Positions 9,662-17,876 of a stretch of DNA of 64,000 nucleotides are shown here, in pieces. How positions within the stretch are numbered: the first letter of the stretch is position 1; each line of letters starts with the position of its first letter. Made by a program: the position numbers and the translations under genes. Where the stretch lies: contig NZ_QOHH01000003.1 of assembly GCF_003319105.1 (NCBI RefSeq), forward strand, positions 124,001-188,000, in the 5' to 3' direction. Origin of the DNA: Blastococcus sp. TF02-09. GTDB taxonomy: Bacteria; Actinomycetota; Actinomycetes; Mycobacteriales; Geodermatophilaceae. The notes beneath the pieces are model-generated. The model was not told the DNA's origin. It ran no database searches and saw nothing but the letters and a program-made list of their open reading frames with translations.

Positions 9662-9733
9662 TGGGCGATACTGGGTTCGAACCAGTGACCTCTTCGGTGT
9701 GAACGAAGCGCTCTACCACTGAGCCAATCGCCC
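9662..9733 (-). tRNA. tRNA-Val (CAC)
   Basis: The minus strand folds as a standard cloverleaf: acceptor GGGCGAT/ATCGCCC, D-arm with AGTGGTAGA loop, anticodon stem CTTCG/CGAAG with loop TTCACAC (anticodon CAC), T-arm ACTGG-TTCGAAC-CCAGT, discriminator A. CCA is not encoded. It shares acceptor and T-arm with tRNA-Val(GAC) at 11301. Confidence 0.95.
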
Positions 9734-9774
9734 GGCACGGTCGCTCGCGACCGCGCTGCCATTCTGCCAGACGC

Positions 9775-10263
9775 TCACCGCCAGAGCGGTACCCACCCCG
9801 GCACCCAGTCGGGGACGCCGACGACGTGCAGCGTGATCACCAGGATGCCGTAGACGAAGGCGGCGGTGGCCAGCCCGAGGACCACCCGCACCCACACCGG
9901 CTGGGTGCCCACCCAGTCGCTCCAGCGGCTGACCTGCCGGCGGGTGCACTCGAGCAGCCGCTCGGCCCAGGTGAACTCGCTGGCCAGCACGAACAGTCCG
10001 GCGATCACGGTGAGCCAGCCCGGCCCGGGCAGCGGGATGGTCGCCAAGCCGAAGGCGACGATCACACCGCCGACGATCCCGACCCCCACCCGGTAGGCGT
10101 GGTTGGTGCTGCGCCGGGCCGCGAGCCGGCGGCGCCACTTCGTGTCGGCGACCCGCTCGCGCAGGCTGGTCACGTCGTCGCTGTCGTAGCGGGCGCGGCG
10201 GTCCTCGCGCGACTCGCGTCCGGGGCGCCGGTCCTGCGGGGCGACGGTCTCCTGTCCGCTCAA
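9775..10263 (-). CDS. PGPGW / TIGR02611-type membrane protein
   Basis: About 162 residues with a charged cytosolic N-terminus and a signature membrane pair: IPLPGPGWLTVIAGLFVLASEF, in which the PGPGW turn joins two helices, then two further hydrophobic segments near the C-terminus. Function is unknown; the family is common in actinobacteria. The start is uncertain: TTG 10263 follows a purine-rich GGGAGAGGGTGGCGAG stretch, and longer in-frame starts exist up to 10509. It is divergent from the SsgA-family gene. Confidence 0.7.
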   Translation of the reverse strand: MSGQETVAPQDRRPGRESREDRRARYDSDDVTSLRERVADTKWRRRLAARRSTNHAYRVGVGIVGGVIVAFGLATIPLPGPGWLTVIAGLFVLASEFTWAERLLECTRRQVSRWSDWVGTQPVWVRVVLGLATAAFVYGILVITLHVVGVPDWVPGWVPLWR

Positions 10264-10501
10264 CTCGCCACCCTCTCCCTCCGTGGGCGCTCCGCCCGCG
10301 GAACGACGCCCGAAGCCTACGTCCGCACGACCGCATCGACGGACCTCGGTGACCTCATCGGTCACGGCTGCCCCAATCCCGTTTCCGAAGCCTTCTCGGC
10401 GGACACACATGCAGTCATGACCGACATGCGAGGCCCGCGGGACGGATGTGACTGGAGTGACCAGCTGCGTCACTCCCCCAGCGGAACGTCGTTGACCTGA
10501 C

Positions 10502-10966
10502 ATGACCAACCGCTGGAACCCCGGTCACACCGCACCCGTCACGCTGCAGCTCATCGGCCCGCAGTCGTGGACCGAGGTGCCGGCACTGCTCTGCTACGAC
10601 GCGTCGGACCCCTTCGCGGTCCGGATCGCCTTCGGTGACATCGGCGACGACAACGGCGTCGTGGACACCGACGACGGCATCGCCTGGCTGGTGAGCCGGG
10701 AGCTGCTGCAGGCCGGGCTCGACCGCCCCTCGGGCGAGGGCGATGTGCGCGTGTGGCCCAGCGCCTCCGCCACCGACGTGCTGTTCCTCCACCTGCGTGC
10801 GCCGTCGGGTGAGGCGCTGTTCGAGCTGTCGCGGGCCGTCGTCGCCGGCTTCCTCCGCCAGACGGAGGCCATGGTCCCGTCGGGCACGGAGAGCGAGCAG
10901 CTGCACCTGGACGACGAGCTGCACGTCCTGCTCTCCAACGGCGGAGCGGACCCCTCGGGCCGCTGA
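10502..10966 (+). CDS. SsgA-family sporulation/cell-division regulator
   Basis: 154-residue SsgA-like protein. Family features are ALLCYDASDPFAVRIAF near residue 29, an acidic stretch, WLVSRELLQAGLDRPSGEGDVRVWP (about 61-85) and an amphipathic C-terminal region FLRQTEAMVPSGTESEQLHLDDEL. SsgA-like proteins localise or time septum and cell-wall synthesis; SsgB recruits FtsZ in Streptomyces. In a non-filamentous or budding actinobacterium an SsgB-like role in division is the likely inference. There is no clear ribosome-binding site before the ATG. Confidence 0.85.
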   Translation: MTNRWNPGHTAPVTLQLIGPQSWTEVPALLCYDASDPFAVRIAFGDIGDDNGVVDTDDGIAWLVSRELLQAGLDRPSGEGDVRVWPSASATDVLFLHLRAPSGEALFELSRAVVAGFLRQTEAMVPSGTESEQLHLDDELHVLLSNGGADPSGR

Positions 10967-11021
10967 CCTGCAGGAACGCTGCCGGGGCGCACCAGGCCGG
11001 ACCACGCGGGGGACCCCCTCG

Positions 11022-11050
11022 TTGGATGCCGGAAAGCCGTCAGGTAACGT
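11022..11050 (+). promoter_or_regulatory. Sigma-70-type promoter of the tRNA-Gly/Cys/Val cluster
   Basis: TTGGAT (11022-11027) and TAACGT (11045-11050) are separated by exactly 17 bp, and the tRNA-Gly 5' end is 13 bp past the -10 box. Confidence 0.65.
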
Positions 11051-11062
11051 TCTCCCTGCAAC

Positions 11063-11134
11063 GCGGATGTGGCTCAGTGGTAGAGCATCACCTTGCCAAG
11101 GTGAGGGTCGCGGGTTCGAATCCCGTCATCCGCT
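11063..11134 (+). tRNA. tRNA-Gly (GCC)
   Basis: Acceptor GCGGATG/CATCCGC, D-arm with AGTGGTAGA, anticodon arm TCACC-TTGCCAA-GGTGA (anticodon GCC), T-arm GCGGG-TTCGAAT-CCCGT, discriminator T. First of three clustered plus-strand tRNAs. Confidence 0.96.
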
Positions 11135-11175
11135 CGGAACCTCGGGCGCTGATCGAGAGATCGGCGCCCGCGTGC

Positions 11176-11246
11176 GGTGGAGTGGCCGAGAGGCGAGGCA
11201 ACGGCCTGCAAAGCCGTCTACACGGGTTCAAATCCCGTCTCCACCT
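11176..11246 (+). tRNA. tRNA-Cys (GCA)
   Basis: Acceptor GGTGGAG/CTCCACC, anticodon arm ACGGC-CTGCAAA-GCCGT (anticodon GCA), T-arm ACGGG-TTCAAAT-CCCGT, discriminator T. It lies between the Gly and Val tRNAs. Confidence 0.95.
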
Positions 11247-11300
11247 CGTTCTCCTCGCGGAGCACGAGCGCGGAGGAGGGACCGGTCGCGAGGCCGGGCC

Positions 11301-11372
11301 GGGCGATTGGCGCAGCGGTAGCGCGCTTCCCTGACACGGAAGAGGTCACTGGTTCGATCCCAGTATCGCCCA
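11301..11372 (+). tRNA. tRNA-Val (GAC)
   Basis: Acceptor GGGCGAT/ATCGCCC, anticodon arm CTTCC-CTGACAC-GGAAG (anticodon GAC), T-arm ACTGG-TTCGATC-CCAGT, discriminator A. With the CAC isoacceptor at 9662 it covers most valine codons of a GC-rich genome. Confidence 0.96.
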
Positions 11373-11379
11373 CAACGCA

Positions 11380-11417
11380 CAGAACCCCAGGACGCCGATC
11401 GGCGCCTGGGGTTCTGC
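11380..11417. terminator. Bidirectional terminator between tRNA-Val and the GNAT gene
   Basis: Inverted repeat CAGAACCCCAGG (11380-11391) and CCTGGGGTTCTG (11406-11417), with further inner pairing of CGCC/GGCG. It sits between a plus-strand tRNA and a convergent minus-strand gene. Confidence 0.7.
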
Positions 11418-11433
11418 CGTTCCAGGGGCCGAG

Positions 11434-12195
11434 CTAGCCGTCCAGCGCCAGCTCCCCGCGGACGCGGTCGCCTTCCGTCGCGGTGACGAAGCCCAGCGAC
11501 CGGAGCAGCGCCACGGCGCCGCCGTTGCTGCTCGTCGTCTCGGCGACCACCGAGACGGCGCCGGCCTCGCGCGACCGCGCCAGCACCTGCTCGAGTGCCC
11601 GCCGGCCGACCCCTCGCCCGCGGGCGCCGCGCACCAGCCAGATGCCGGTCTCCAGCTCGCCGGGCTCACCCGTCCGCCGTAGCCGGACCCCGCCGACGAC
11701 GCGAGAGCCCTGCGGGCCGTCACCGGTGACCTCGACGACCGCCCAGGTCGCCTCGCGCGCAGGTCCGTCGAGGCCGGCTCGCCGGTCGCGGTGGAAGGCG
11801 TGCAGCCACTCGATCCGCTCCGGGGTCCACCGCTCCCCCGGCGTCACCGGCGGCGTCACCTCGTCCGGCGTCGCGCCGTCCAGGGCGGCTGCGACCAGGA
11901 GGGCGAGCCGCGTCTCGGTGACCGGTGCGAGGTCGACGCCCACGAGCTCCCCCAACCGGCTGCGCTCGCGCCACCACCGGCGCCACGCGCGGATGCCGAG
12001 CGCCAGGGTTACCAGCGCCCCGGCGCTGAGCAACCACGACACCCAACCCGAGCTGCTGCTGGCCTTCCACCTGAGCGACGCCTGGAACCCCAGGGCTGCA
12101 GCTGCGAACAGCTGCACCGTCGCAGCGAGGCGGAGAGCCGCGACCTCGTCCCGCGCCTTGCGGCGGCGTCGGAGCAGCGACCCGGCGTCAGCCAC
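11434..12195 (-). CDS. Membrane-anchored GNAT N-acetyltransferase
   Basis: About 253 residues. The N-terminal third carries two hydrophobic segments ([14 protein letters not shown] and [16 protein letters not shown]) after a basic RRRRKARDE start. The rest is a GNAT domain with [18 protein letters not shown] as the acetyl-CoA P-loop and a C-terminal [13 protein letters not shown] block. Substrate unknown. GTG 12195 is chosen because it overlaps the coaE stop (GTGGCTGA); an alternative longer start lies inside coaE. A GNAT tied to a two-helix membrane hairpin is unusual. Confidence 0.7.
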   Translation of the reverse strand: MADAGSLLRRRRKARDEVAALRLAATVQLFAAAALGFQASLRWKASSSSGWVSWLLSAGALVTLALGIRAWRRWWRERSRLGELVGVDLAPVTETRLALLVAAALDGATPDEVTPPVTPGERWTPERIEWLHAFHRDRRAGLDGPAREATWAVVEVTGDGPQGSRVVGGVRLRRTGEPGELETGIWLVRGARGRGVGRRALEQVLARSREAGAVSVVAETTSSNGGAVALLRSLGFVTATEGDRVRGELALDG

Positions 12196-12784
12196 GGGCG
12201 GGGACGACGCGTTCCTCCCAGAAGCGGTCCACCTGCTCGGCCAGCTGCTCGCGGGTGCCGCTGTTGTCCAGCACGACGTCGGCGACGGCACGGCGCTGCT
12301 CGTCGGTGGCCTGCGACGCGATCCGAGCGCGCGCGTCCTCCTCGGCCAGCCCGCGCCCCTGCAGGCGGGTCAGCCGGGTGGCGAGGTCGGCCTCCACGAC
12401 GAGGACCAGGTCGTAGGTGCCCGCCTGACCGGTCTCCACCAGCAGGGGGACGTCGTTGATCAGGACGGCGTCCGACGGTGCCCCGGCCATCAGCTCCACG
12501 GACCGCTCGCGCACCAGCGGGTGGACGATGGCGTCCAGGCGCGCGCGGGCCTCGGGGTCGGTGAACACGACGGCCGCCAACGCCGGCCGGTCCAGCGATC
12601 CGTCCGCGGCCAGCACGCCCTCGCCGAAGGCGTCGACCACGGCGGCCAGCCCGGGCGTCCCGGGCTCGACGACCTCGCGGGCGATGCGATCGGCGTCGAC
12701 GACGACCGCGCCGCGGGCAGCGAGCAACCCCGCCACGGTGCTCTTCCCCGAGCCGATCCCGCCGGTCAATCCGATCCGAAGCAT
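12188..12784 (-). CDS. coaE: Dephospho-CoA kinase
   Basis: Catalyses the last step of CoA synthesis, phosphorylating the 3'-OH of dephospho-CoA. Walker A is GGIGSGKST (residues 8-16); [13 protein letters not shown] and the later [18 protein letters not shown] lid region are typical. ATG 12784 gives 198 residues, the common length; an ATG 36 bp upstream is possible. It lacks the UPF0157 fusion seen in mycobacterial CoaE. It is next to rpsA as in other actinobacteria. Confidence 0.93.
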   Translation of the reverse strand: MLRIGLTGGIGSGKSTVAGLLAARGAVVVDADRIAREVVEPGTPGLAAVVDAFGEGVLAADGSLDRPALAAVVFTDPEARARLDAIVHPLVRERSVELMAGAPSDAVLINDVPLLVETGQAGTYDLVLVVEADLATRLTRLQGRGLAEEDARARIASQATDEQRRAVADVVLDNSGTREQLAEQVDRFWEERVVPARG

Positions 12785-12929
12785 GTGCGCAGAGTAGCGA
12801 GACGGGCGTTCCGACATCACGGAGAGGTAACACCGGCGCGTGGCGACCGGCGCGTCGCATCAGTCACACCTGTCACAGGACTTAACTTCGGTCCCGGCGA
12901 TCTTCCCCGCCGAGAGAGGCAGAACCACC

Positions 12930-13202
12930 ATGTCCCGTCACCAGACCACCGGCTCCGCGTCCCGTCGCGCCGTCTCCAGCGGCACCGGACGCCACCGCCT
13001 GGGTGCGGCCACCGGCATCCGCTGCGCCGACATCCCCGCCGTCCGCGAGCGCATGGCCCTTCAGCGCGCCGTTCCCGGACCGCGCAACGCCTTCCTGCGC
13101 TGGCTGGTGCAGACGCCTCCGGTCGGCCGGCACACCTGGGCCTTCCTCGCCGGCAACGGCGGCCGCCCCCGCACGGCCTTCGCCATCATCCTGAGCCTCT
13201 AG
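12930..13202 (+). CDS. Small basic protein of unknown function (90 aa)
   Basis: I do not recognise this family. The first third is Ser/Thr/Arg/His-rich and probably flexible; the middle reads IRCADIPAVRERMALQRAVPGPRNAF, and the C-terminus is WLVQTPPVGRHTWAFLAGNGGRPRTAFAI, with several aromatic and Gly residues and no clear membrane helix. A purine-rich GAGAGAGG precedes the ATG at a slightly long distance. It stands alone between coaE and rpsA with about 145 bp of upstream DNA, and a perfect 18-bp hairpin follows it, which supports a real, strongly terminated transcript. Confidence 0.65.
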   Translation: MSRHQTTGSASRRAVSSGTGRHRLGAATGIRCADIPAVRERMALQRAVPGPRNAFLRWLVQTPPVGRHTWAFLAGNGGRPRTAFAIILSL

Positions 13203-13269
13203 CCCTCGACCGCACGGAGCGGCGGCAGCGCCCAGGGGGGATCTGGGCCGTCGCCTTCCAACGCACGCG

Positions 13270-13308
13270 ACGAAGCCCCCGTGGACCGGTGGTCCACGGG
13301 GGCTTCGT
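13270..13308 (+). terminator. Terminator of the small-protein gene
   Basis: Perfect 18-bp inverted repeat (13270-13287 with 13291-13308) around a 3-nt loop, about 70 bp after the 90-residue reading frame. Confidence 0.75.
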
Positions 13309-13364
13309 CGTCTGCCCTGCCACGTCGTCCCCGAGCGCGCCCCGGACATCGCACCCCGAACATG

Positions 13365-13401
13365 CCGGAGGCCCAGGACCACGTGGGTCCTGGGCCTCCG
13401 G
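13365..13401 (-). terminator. Terminator of rpsA
   Basis: Perfect 16-bp inverted repeat CCGGAGGCCCAGGACC (13365-13380) with its complement at 13386-13401, 34 bp downstream of the rpsA stop. Confidence 0.75.
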
Positions 13402-13435
13402 GTCAGCGCTGGGCGATCAGCGCCGCACTAGCGGA

Positions 13436-14905
13436 TCACTCGCCGCCGGCGAGCTTGGCCCGCAGCGCGGCCAGGGCCTCGTCGCTGGCCAGGGTGCCAC
13501 CGGTGCTGGCGGTGGCGTCGGCACCAGCGGCGTCGTCGCTGGAGTAGCTGCCACCGGCCGCAGCCTCGGCGTCGGCCTCCTTGGCCGCCGCGATCTGCTT
13601 GCGGTGCGCCTCGAAGCGGGCCTGGGCCTCGGCGTACTGCTTCTCCCACGCCTCGCGGGCAGCGTCGAAGCCCTCGAGCCACTCACCCGTCTCCGGGTCG
13701 AAGCCCTCGGGGTAGATGTAGTTGCCCTGCTCGTCGTAGGACGCCGACATGCCGTAGGCGGCCGGGTCGAACTGCTCCTCGTCGCCGACGACGCCCTCGT
13801 TGGCCTGCTTGAGCGACAGCGAGATGCGACGGCGGTCCAGGTCGATGTCGATGACCTTGACCAGCAGCTCGTCGCCGACCTGCACGACCTGCTCCGGGAT
13901 CTCCACGTGGCGCTCGGCCAGCTCGGAGATGTGCACCAGGCCCTCGATGCCCTCGTCGACGCGCACGAACGCACCGAACGGGACGAGCTTGGTGACCTTG
14001 CCCGGGACGACCTGACCGATCTGGTGCGTGCGGGCGAACTGACGCCACGGGTCCTCCTGCGTCGCCTTCAGCGACAGGGAGACCCGCTCGCGGTCCAGGT
14101 CGACGTCGAGGACCTCGACGGTGACCTCCTGGCCCACCTCGACGACCTCGGACGGGTGGTCGATGTGCTTCCAGGACAGCTCGGAGACGTGCACCAGACC
14201 GTCGACGCCGCCGAGGTCCACGAACGCACCGAAGTTGACGATCGAGGAGACGACGCCCGTGCGGACCTGACCCTTGGCGAGCTTGTTGAGGAACTCGCTG
14301 CGCACCTCGGACTGGGTCTGCTCCAGCCACTGGCGACGGGACAGCACGACGTTGTTGCGGTTCTTGTCGAGCTCGATGATCTTGGCCTCGAGCTCGCGGC
14401 CCACGTAGGGCTGCAGGTCGCGGACGCGGCGCATCTCGACCAGCGAGGCGGGGAGGAACCCGCGCAGGCCGATGTCGAGGATGAGGCCACCCTTGACGAC
14501 CTCGATGACGGTGCCGGTGACGACCTCGTCGGCTTCCTTCTTGGCCTCGATCGTGCCCCAGGCGCGCTCGTACTGGGCGCGCTTCTTGGAGAGGATCAGC
14601 CGGCCTTCCTTGTCCTCCTTCTGGAGGACGAGGGCTTCCACCTCGTCGCCGACGCTGACGACCTCGTTGGGGTCGACGTCGTGCTTGATGGACAGCTCGC
14701 GCGAGGGGATGACGCCCTCGGTCTTGTAGCCGATGTCCAGCAGCACCTCGTCCCGGTCCACCTTGACGATGACGCCCTCGACGATGTCGCCATCGTTGAA
14801 GTACTTGATCGTCTGGTCGATGGCGGCGAGGAAGTCCTCGGCGCTACCGATGTCGTTGATGGCGACCTGGGGGGTGCTGGAAGGACGGACCTGAGTGGAG
14901 GTCAT
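13436..14905 (-). CDS. rpsA: 30S ribosomal protein S1
   Basis: Binds mRNA and helps initiation on structured leaders. Four S1 OB-fold repeats are visible, each with a GxVxxIxxFGAFVDL-like core: GDIVEGVIVKV (about 33), VVTGTVIEVVKGG (about 120), RTGVVSSIVNFGAFVDL (about 205) and VPGKVTKLVPFGAFVRV (about 290). An acidic Ala-rich tail of about 110 residues follows. Four repeats rather than the six of E. coli is the actinobacterial pattern. ATG 14905 with GGAG 11 nt upstream is preferred over an in-frame start 60 bp earlier. Confidence 0.95.
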   Translation of the reverse strand: MTSTQVRPSSTPQVAINDIGSAEDFLAAIDQTIKYFNDGDIVEGVIVKVDRDEVLLDIGYKTEGVIPSRELSIKHDVDPNEVVSVGDEVEALVLQKEDKEGRLILSKKRAQYERAWGTIEAKKEADEVVTGTVIEVVKGGLILDIGLRGFLPASLVEMRRVRDLQPYVGRELEAKIIELDKNRNNVVLSRRQWLEQTQSEVRSEFLNKLAKGQVRTGVVSSIVNFGAFVDLGGVDGLVHVSELSWKHIDHPSEVVEVGQEVTVEVLDVDLDRERVSLSLKATQEDPWRQFARTHQIGQVVPGKVTKLVPFGAFVRVDEGIEGLVHISELAERHVEIPEQVVQVGDELLVKVIDIDLDRRRISLSLKQANEGVVGDEEQFDPAAYGMSASYDEQGNYIYPEGFDPETGEWLEGFDAAREAWEKQYAEAQARFEAHRKQIAAAKEADAEAAAGGSYSSDDAAGADATASTGGTLASDEALAALRAKLAGGE

Positions 14906-15124
14906 GTGGTTGGTTGCTCCGGACGGTTTATGCGTAGGGACAGGGACCCGCGGCCGGGAGGCCACGGGGGATGATCAGCGGGGGAAGCCGGCTCTGGCGT
15001 TCCCTGTGGGGAAAACCACGACAGACCTCTGGCGCATTCCTCATCGTACGGACGTCGGGACCCCTCGGTCCACCTGGGTCCACCACCCCTGCCGGCCGTT
15101 CCGGCGTGTCACGATCGGCGTGTC

Positions 15125-15976
15125 ATGACCCACTCCCCTCCGACCGGCACCGGGCTGCCGCTGGGCGGTGACGGCTATCCCGCCGCCGGTGGCGTCGAGC
15201 GCCGTCCGGCCGGCCAGGACGAGTCCGCCCGCGCCAACCGCCGCTGGTGGGACGCCGCCGCGCCGGCCTACCTGGCCGAGCACGGCACCGACCTCGGCGA
15301 CGCCGACTTCCTCTGGTGCCCGGAAGGCCTGCGCGAGGCCGAGGCGGGTCTGCTGGGCGACGTCGCGGGCCGACGCGTGGTGGAGATCGGGTGCGGCTCG
15401 GCCCCCTGTGCGCGCTGGCTCGCTCGCCGGGGGGCCGACGTCGTCGCGCTGGACATCTCCGGCGGCATGCTGGCCCGCGCCGCCGACCTGAACCGCGCCA
15501 CGGGCATCGCCGTCCCCCTGCTGCAGGCCGACGCGGGCGCCCTCCCCCTGGCCGACGCCTCGGCCGACGTCGTCTGCTCTGCCTACGGCGGACTGCCGTT
15601 CGTCGCCGACGCCGGCGCGGTGCTGGCCGAGGTGACCCGGGTGCTGCGGCCCGGCGGGCGGTTCGTGGCGTCGGTGAACCACCCTCTGCGCTGGCCGTTA
15701 CCCGACTCCCCCGAGCCGGACGACCTGCACGTCACCTCGTCCTACTTCGACCGGCGGCCCTACGTGGAGACCGACGGCTCGGGCCGGACCGTCTACGTCG
15801 AGCACCACCGGACGGTCGGTGACTGGGTGCGCGCCGTCGTCGGCGCGGGGCTGGTCCTGGAGGACCTGGTCGAGCCGGAGTGGACGCCGGGCCGGACGCA
15901 GACCTGGGGTCAGTGGTCCCCGGAGCGCGGCGCGCTCGTCCCCGGCACGCTGATCCTCGTGACGCGGAAAGCCTGA
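15125..15976 (+). CDS. Class I SAM-dependent methyltransferase
   Basis: 283 residues. Motif I is VVEIGCGSAPCARWLA (about residues 81-96), followed by VVALDIS, the DAGALPLADASADVV motif II/III region and an EVTRVLRPGGRFVASVNHP block, an arrangement of the UbiE/type-11 methyltransferase group. Substrate unknown. Its stop and the next gene's start share TGATG, so the pair is translationally coupled. Confidence 0.85.
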   Translation: MTHSPPTGTGLPLGGDGYPAAGGVERRPAGQDESARANRRWWDAAAPAYLAEHGTDLGDADFLWCPEGLREAEAGLLGDVAGRRVVEIGCGSAPCARWLARRGADVVALDISGGMLARAADLNRATGIAVPLLQADAGALPLADASADVVCSAYGGLPFVADAGAVLAEVTRVLRPGGRFVASVNHPLRWPLPDSPEPDDLHVTSSYFDRRPYVETDGSGRTVYVEHHRTVGDWVRAVVGAGLVLEDLVEPEWTPGRTQTWGQWSPERGALVPGTLILVTRKA

Positions 15977-16383
15977 TGCGCAAGCAGTACCACCTAAGTC
16001 CGGGCGGGCGAGCGTTCGACGCCTGGGACGTCGACCGGCTCATCCGGCTGTCCGCGGACCTCCCGGTGGTGGAGGTCCCGGTCAGCTCCTTCCGCGAGCT
16101 GGACACCCCGCACTGGTGGATGCCCGGGGACGCTCCGCTGACGGTGAACGACGTCATCACCCACATGCGCCTGGTCCGCGACGTCGACCCCGCGTACCCG
16201 GTGATCCTCGGCAGCGACGGCCGCGTCATGGACGGGATGCACCGCATCGCGCGCGCCGTGCTCGAGGAGCGGGAGACGATCCGCGCCGTCCGCTTCCCCG
16301 TGGACCCCGAGCCGGATGTCCGGAACTGCCGCCCCGAGGACCTGCCCTACGACGACCGGCCCGACCGGCCCGGGCACCCGTAG
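15976..16383 (+). CDS. Small ParB/sulfiredoxin-fold protein
   Basis: 135 residues. The central part LTVNDVITHMRLVRDVD, then VILGSDGRVMDGMHRIARA, reads as the ParB/Srx-fold core, in which a DGxHR motif normally binds a nucleotide; here it is DGMHR. There is no helix-turn-helix, so it is not a chromosome-segregation ParB. The acidic C-terminus is rich in Asp and Pro. It starts within the stop codon of the methyltransferase, which suggests a joint job. Nucleotide binding or hydrolysis is inference from the fold. Confidence 0.6.
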   Translation: MRKQYHLSPGGRAFDAWDVDRLIRLSADLPVVEVPVSSFRELDTPHWWMPGDAPLTVNDVITHMRLVRDVDPAYPVILGSDGRVMDGMHRIARAVLEERETIRAVRFPVDPEPDVRNCRPEDLPYDDRPDRPGHP

Positions 16384-16485
16384 GCCGGCCCGACGCCGTA
16401 AACGGTGGGTCCGGTGACAGGAGCGTGGTGCCGGACGGACCTCAAGGGACCGGACCTCGACCTCTGGTAAAGGGTCAGACTCGCG

Positions 16486-16736
16486 GCGGTTGCGCGGCCA
16501 GGGTCGCCGCCCGGCTGCTCAGCCGGTCGGTGGTGCGGGCCGTCACCCGTCGCGCCTACTGGAACGAGAACCGGGAGAGCGTCGCCATGTGGCTGCGTGC
16601 CTCCCATCCGCTGCGCATCGTGCTCAACCGGGAGTTCTGGGCCAAGCGCCGGCGCACCGAGGCGGAGCTGGCGGGCGCGGCGGCACGTGGCGTCGTCGTA
16701 GTCCGGGGTGGTCCAGCCACACCTCGGCCCGCGCCC
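16486..16736 (+). pseudogene. Remnant of a P-loop NTPase (adenylate-kinase-like) gene, C-terminal part only
   Basis: The plus-strand frame in phase with position 16116 encodes RLLSRSVVRAVTRRAYWNENRES followed by a Trp/Leu stretch and REFWAKRRRTEAELA. This resembles the C-terminal region of small actinobacterial adenylate-kinase/topology-modulation-like NTPases, where an ELWNGNRE-type block is followed by W..R...R(Y/R). No Walker A half exists upstream: the preceding 100 bp contain no related frame and the ParB-fold gene ends at 16383. The similarity fades after about 16700 where the minus-strand acetyltransferase gene ends. I judge it a truncated relic; the family match is from memory. Confidence 0.45.
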
Positions 16737-16747
16737 CGGGGAAACGC

Positions 16748-17864
<1,117 letters not shown>

Positions 17865-17876
17865 CGGGGTCCTTTG

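Noticed and set aside
9573-9762. N-terminal extension of the HNH gene through the tRNA-Val region
   Set aside because: It would translate the tRNA and its terminator.
12785-12929. Riboswitch in the leader of the 90-residue protein gene
   Set aside because: The leader does not contain the conserved blocks of ydaO, SAM, cobalamin, TPP or ZTP classes.
11483-14974. An 1163-codon plus-strand open frame spanning the GNAT, coaE and rpsA genes
   Set aside because: It crosses three real minus-strand genes and two strong terminators; the translation is low-complexity Arg/Asp/Leu-rich shadow.
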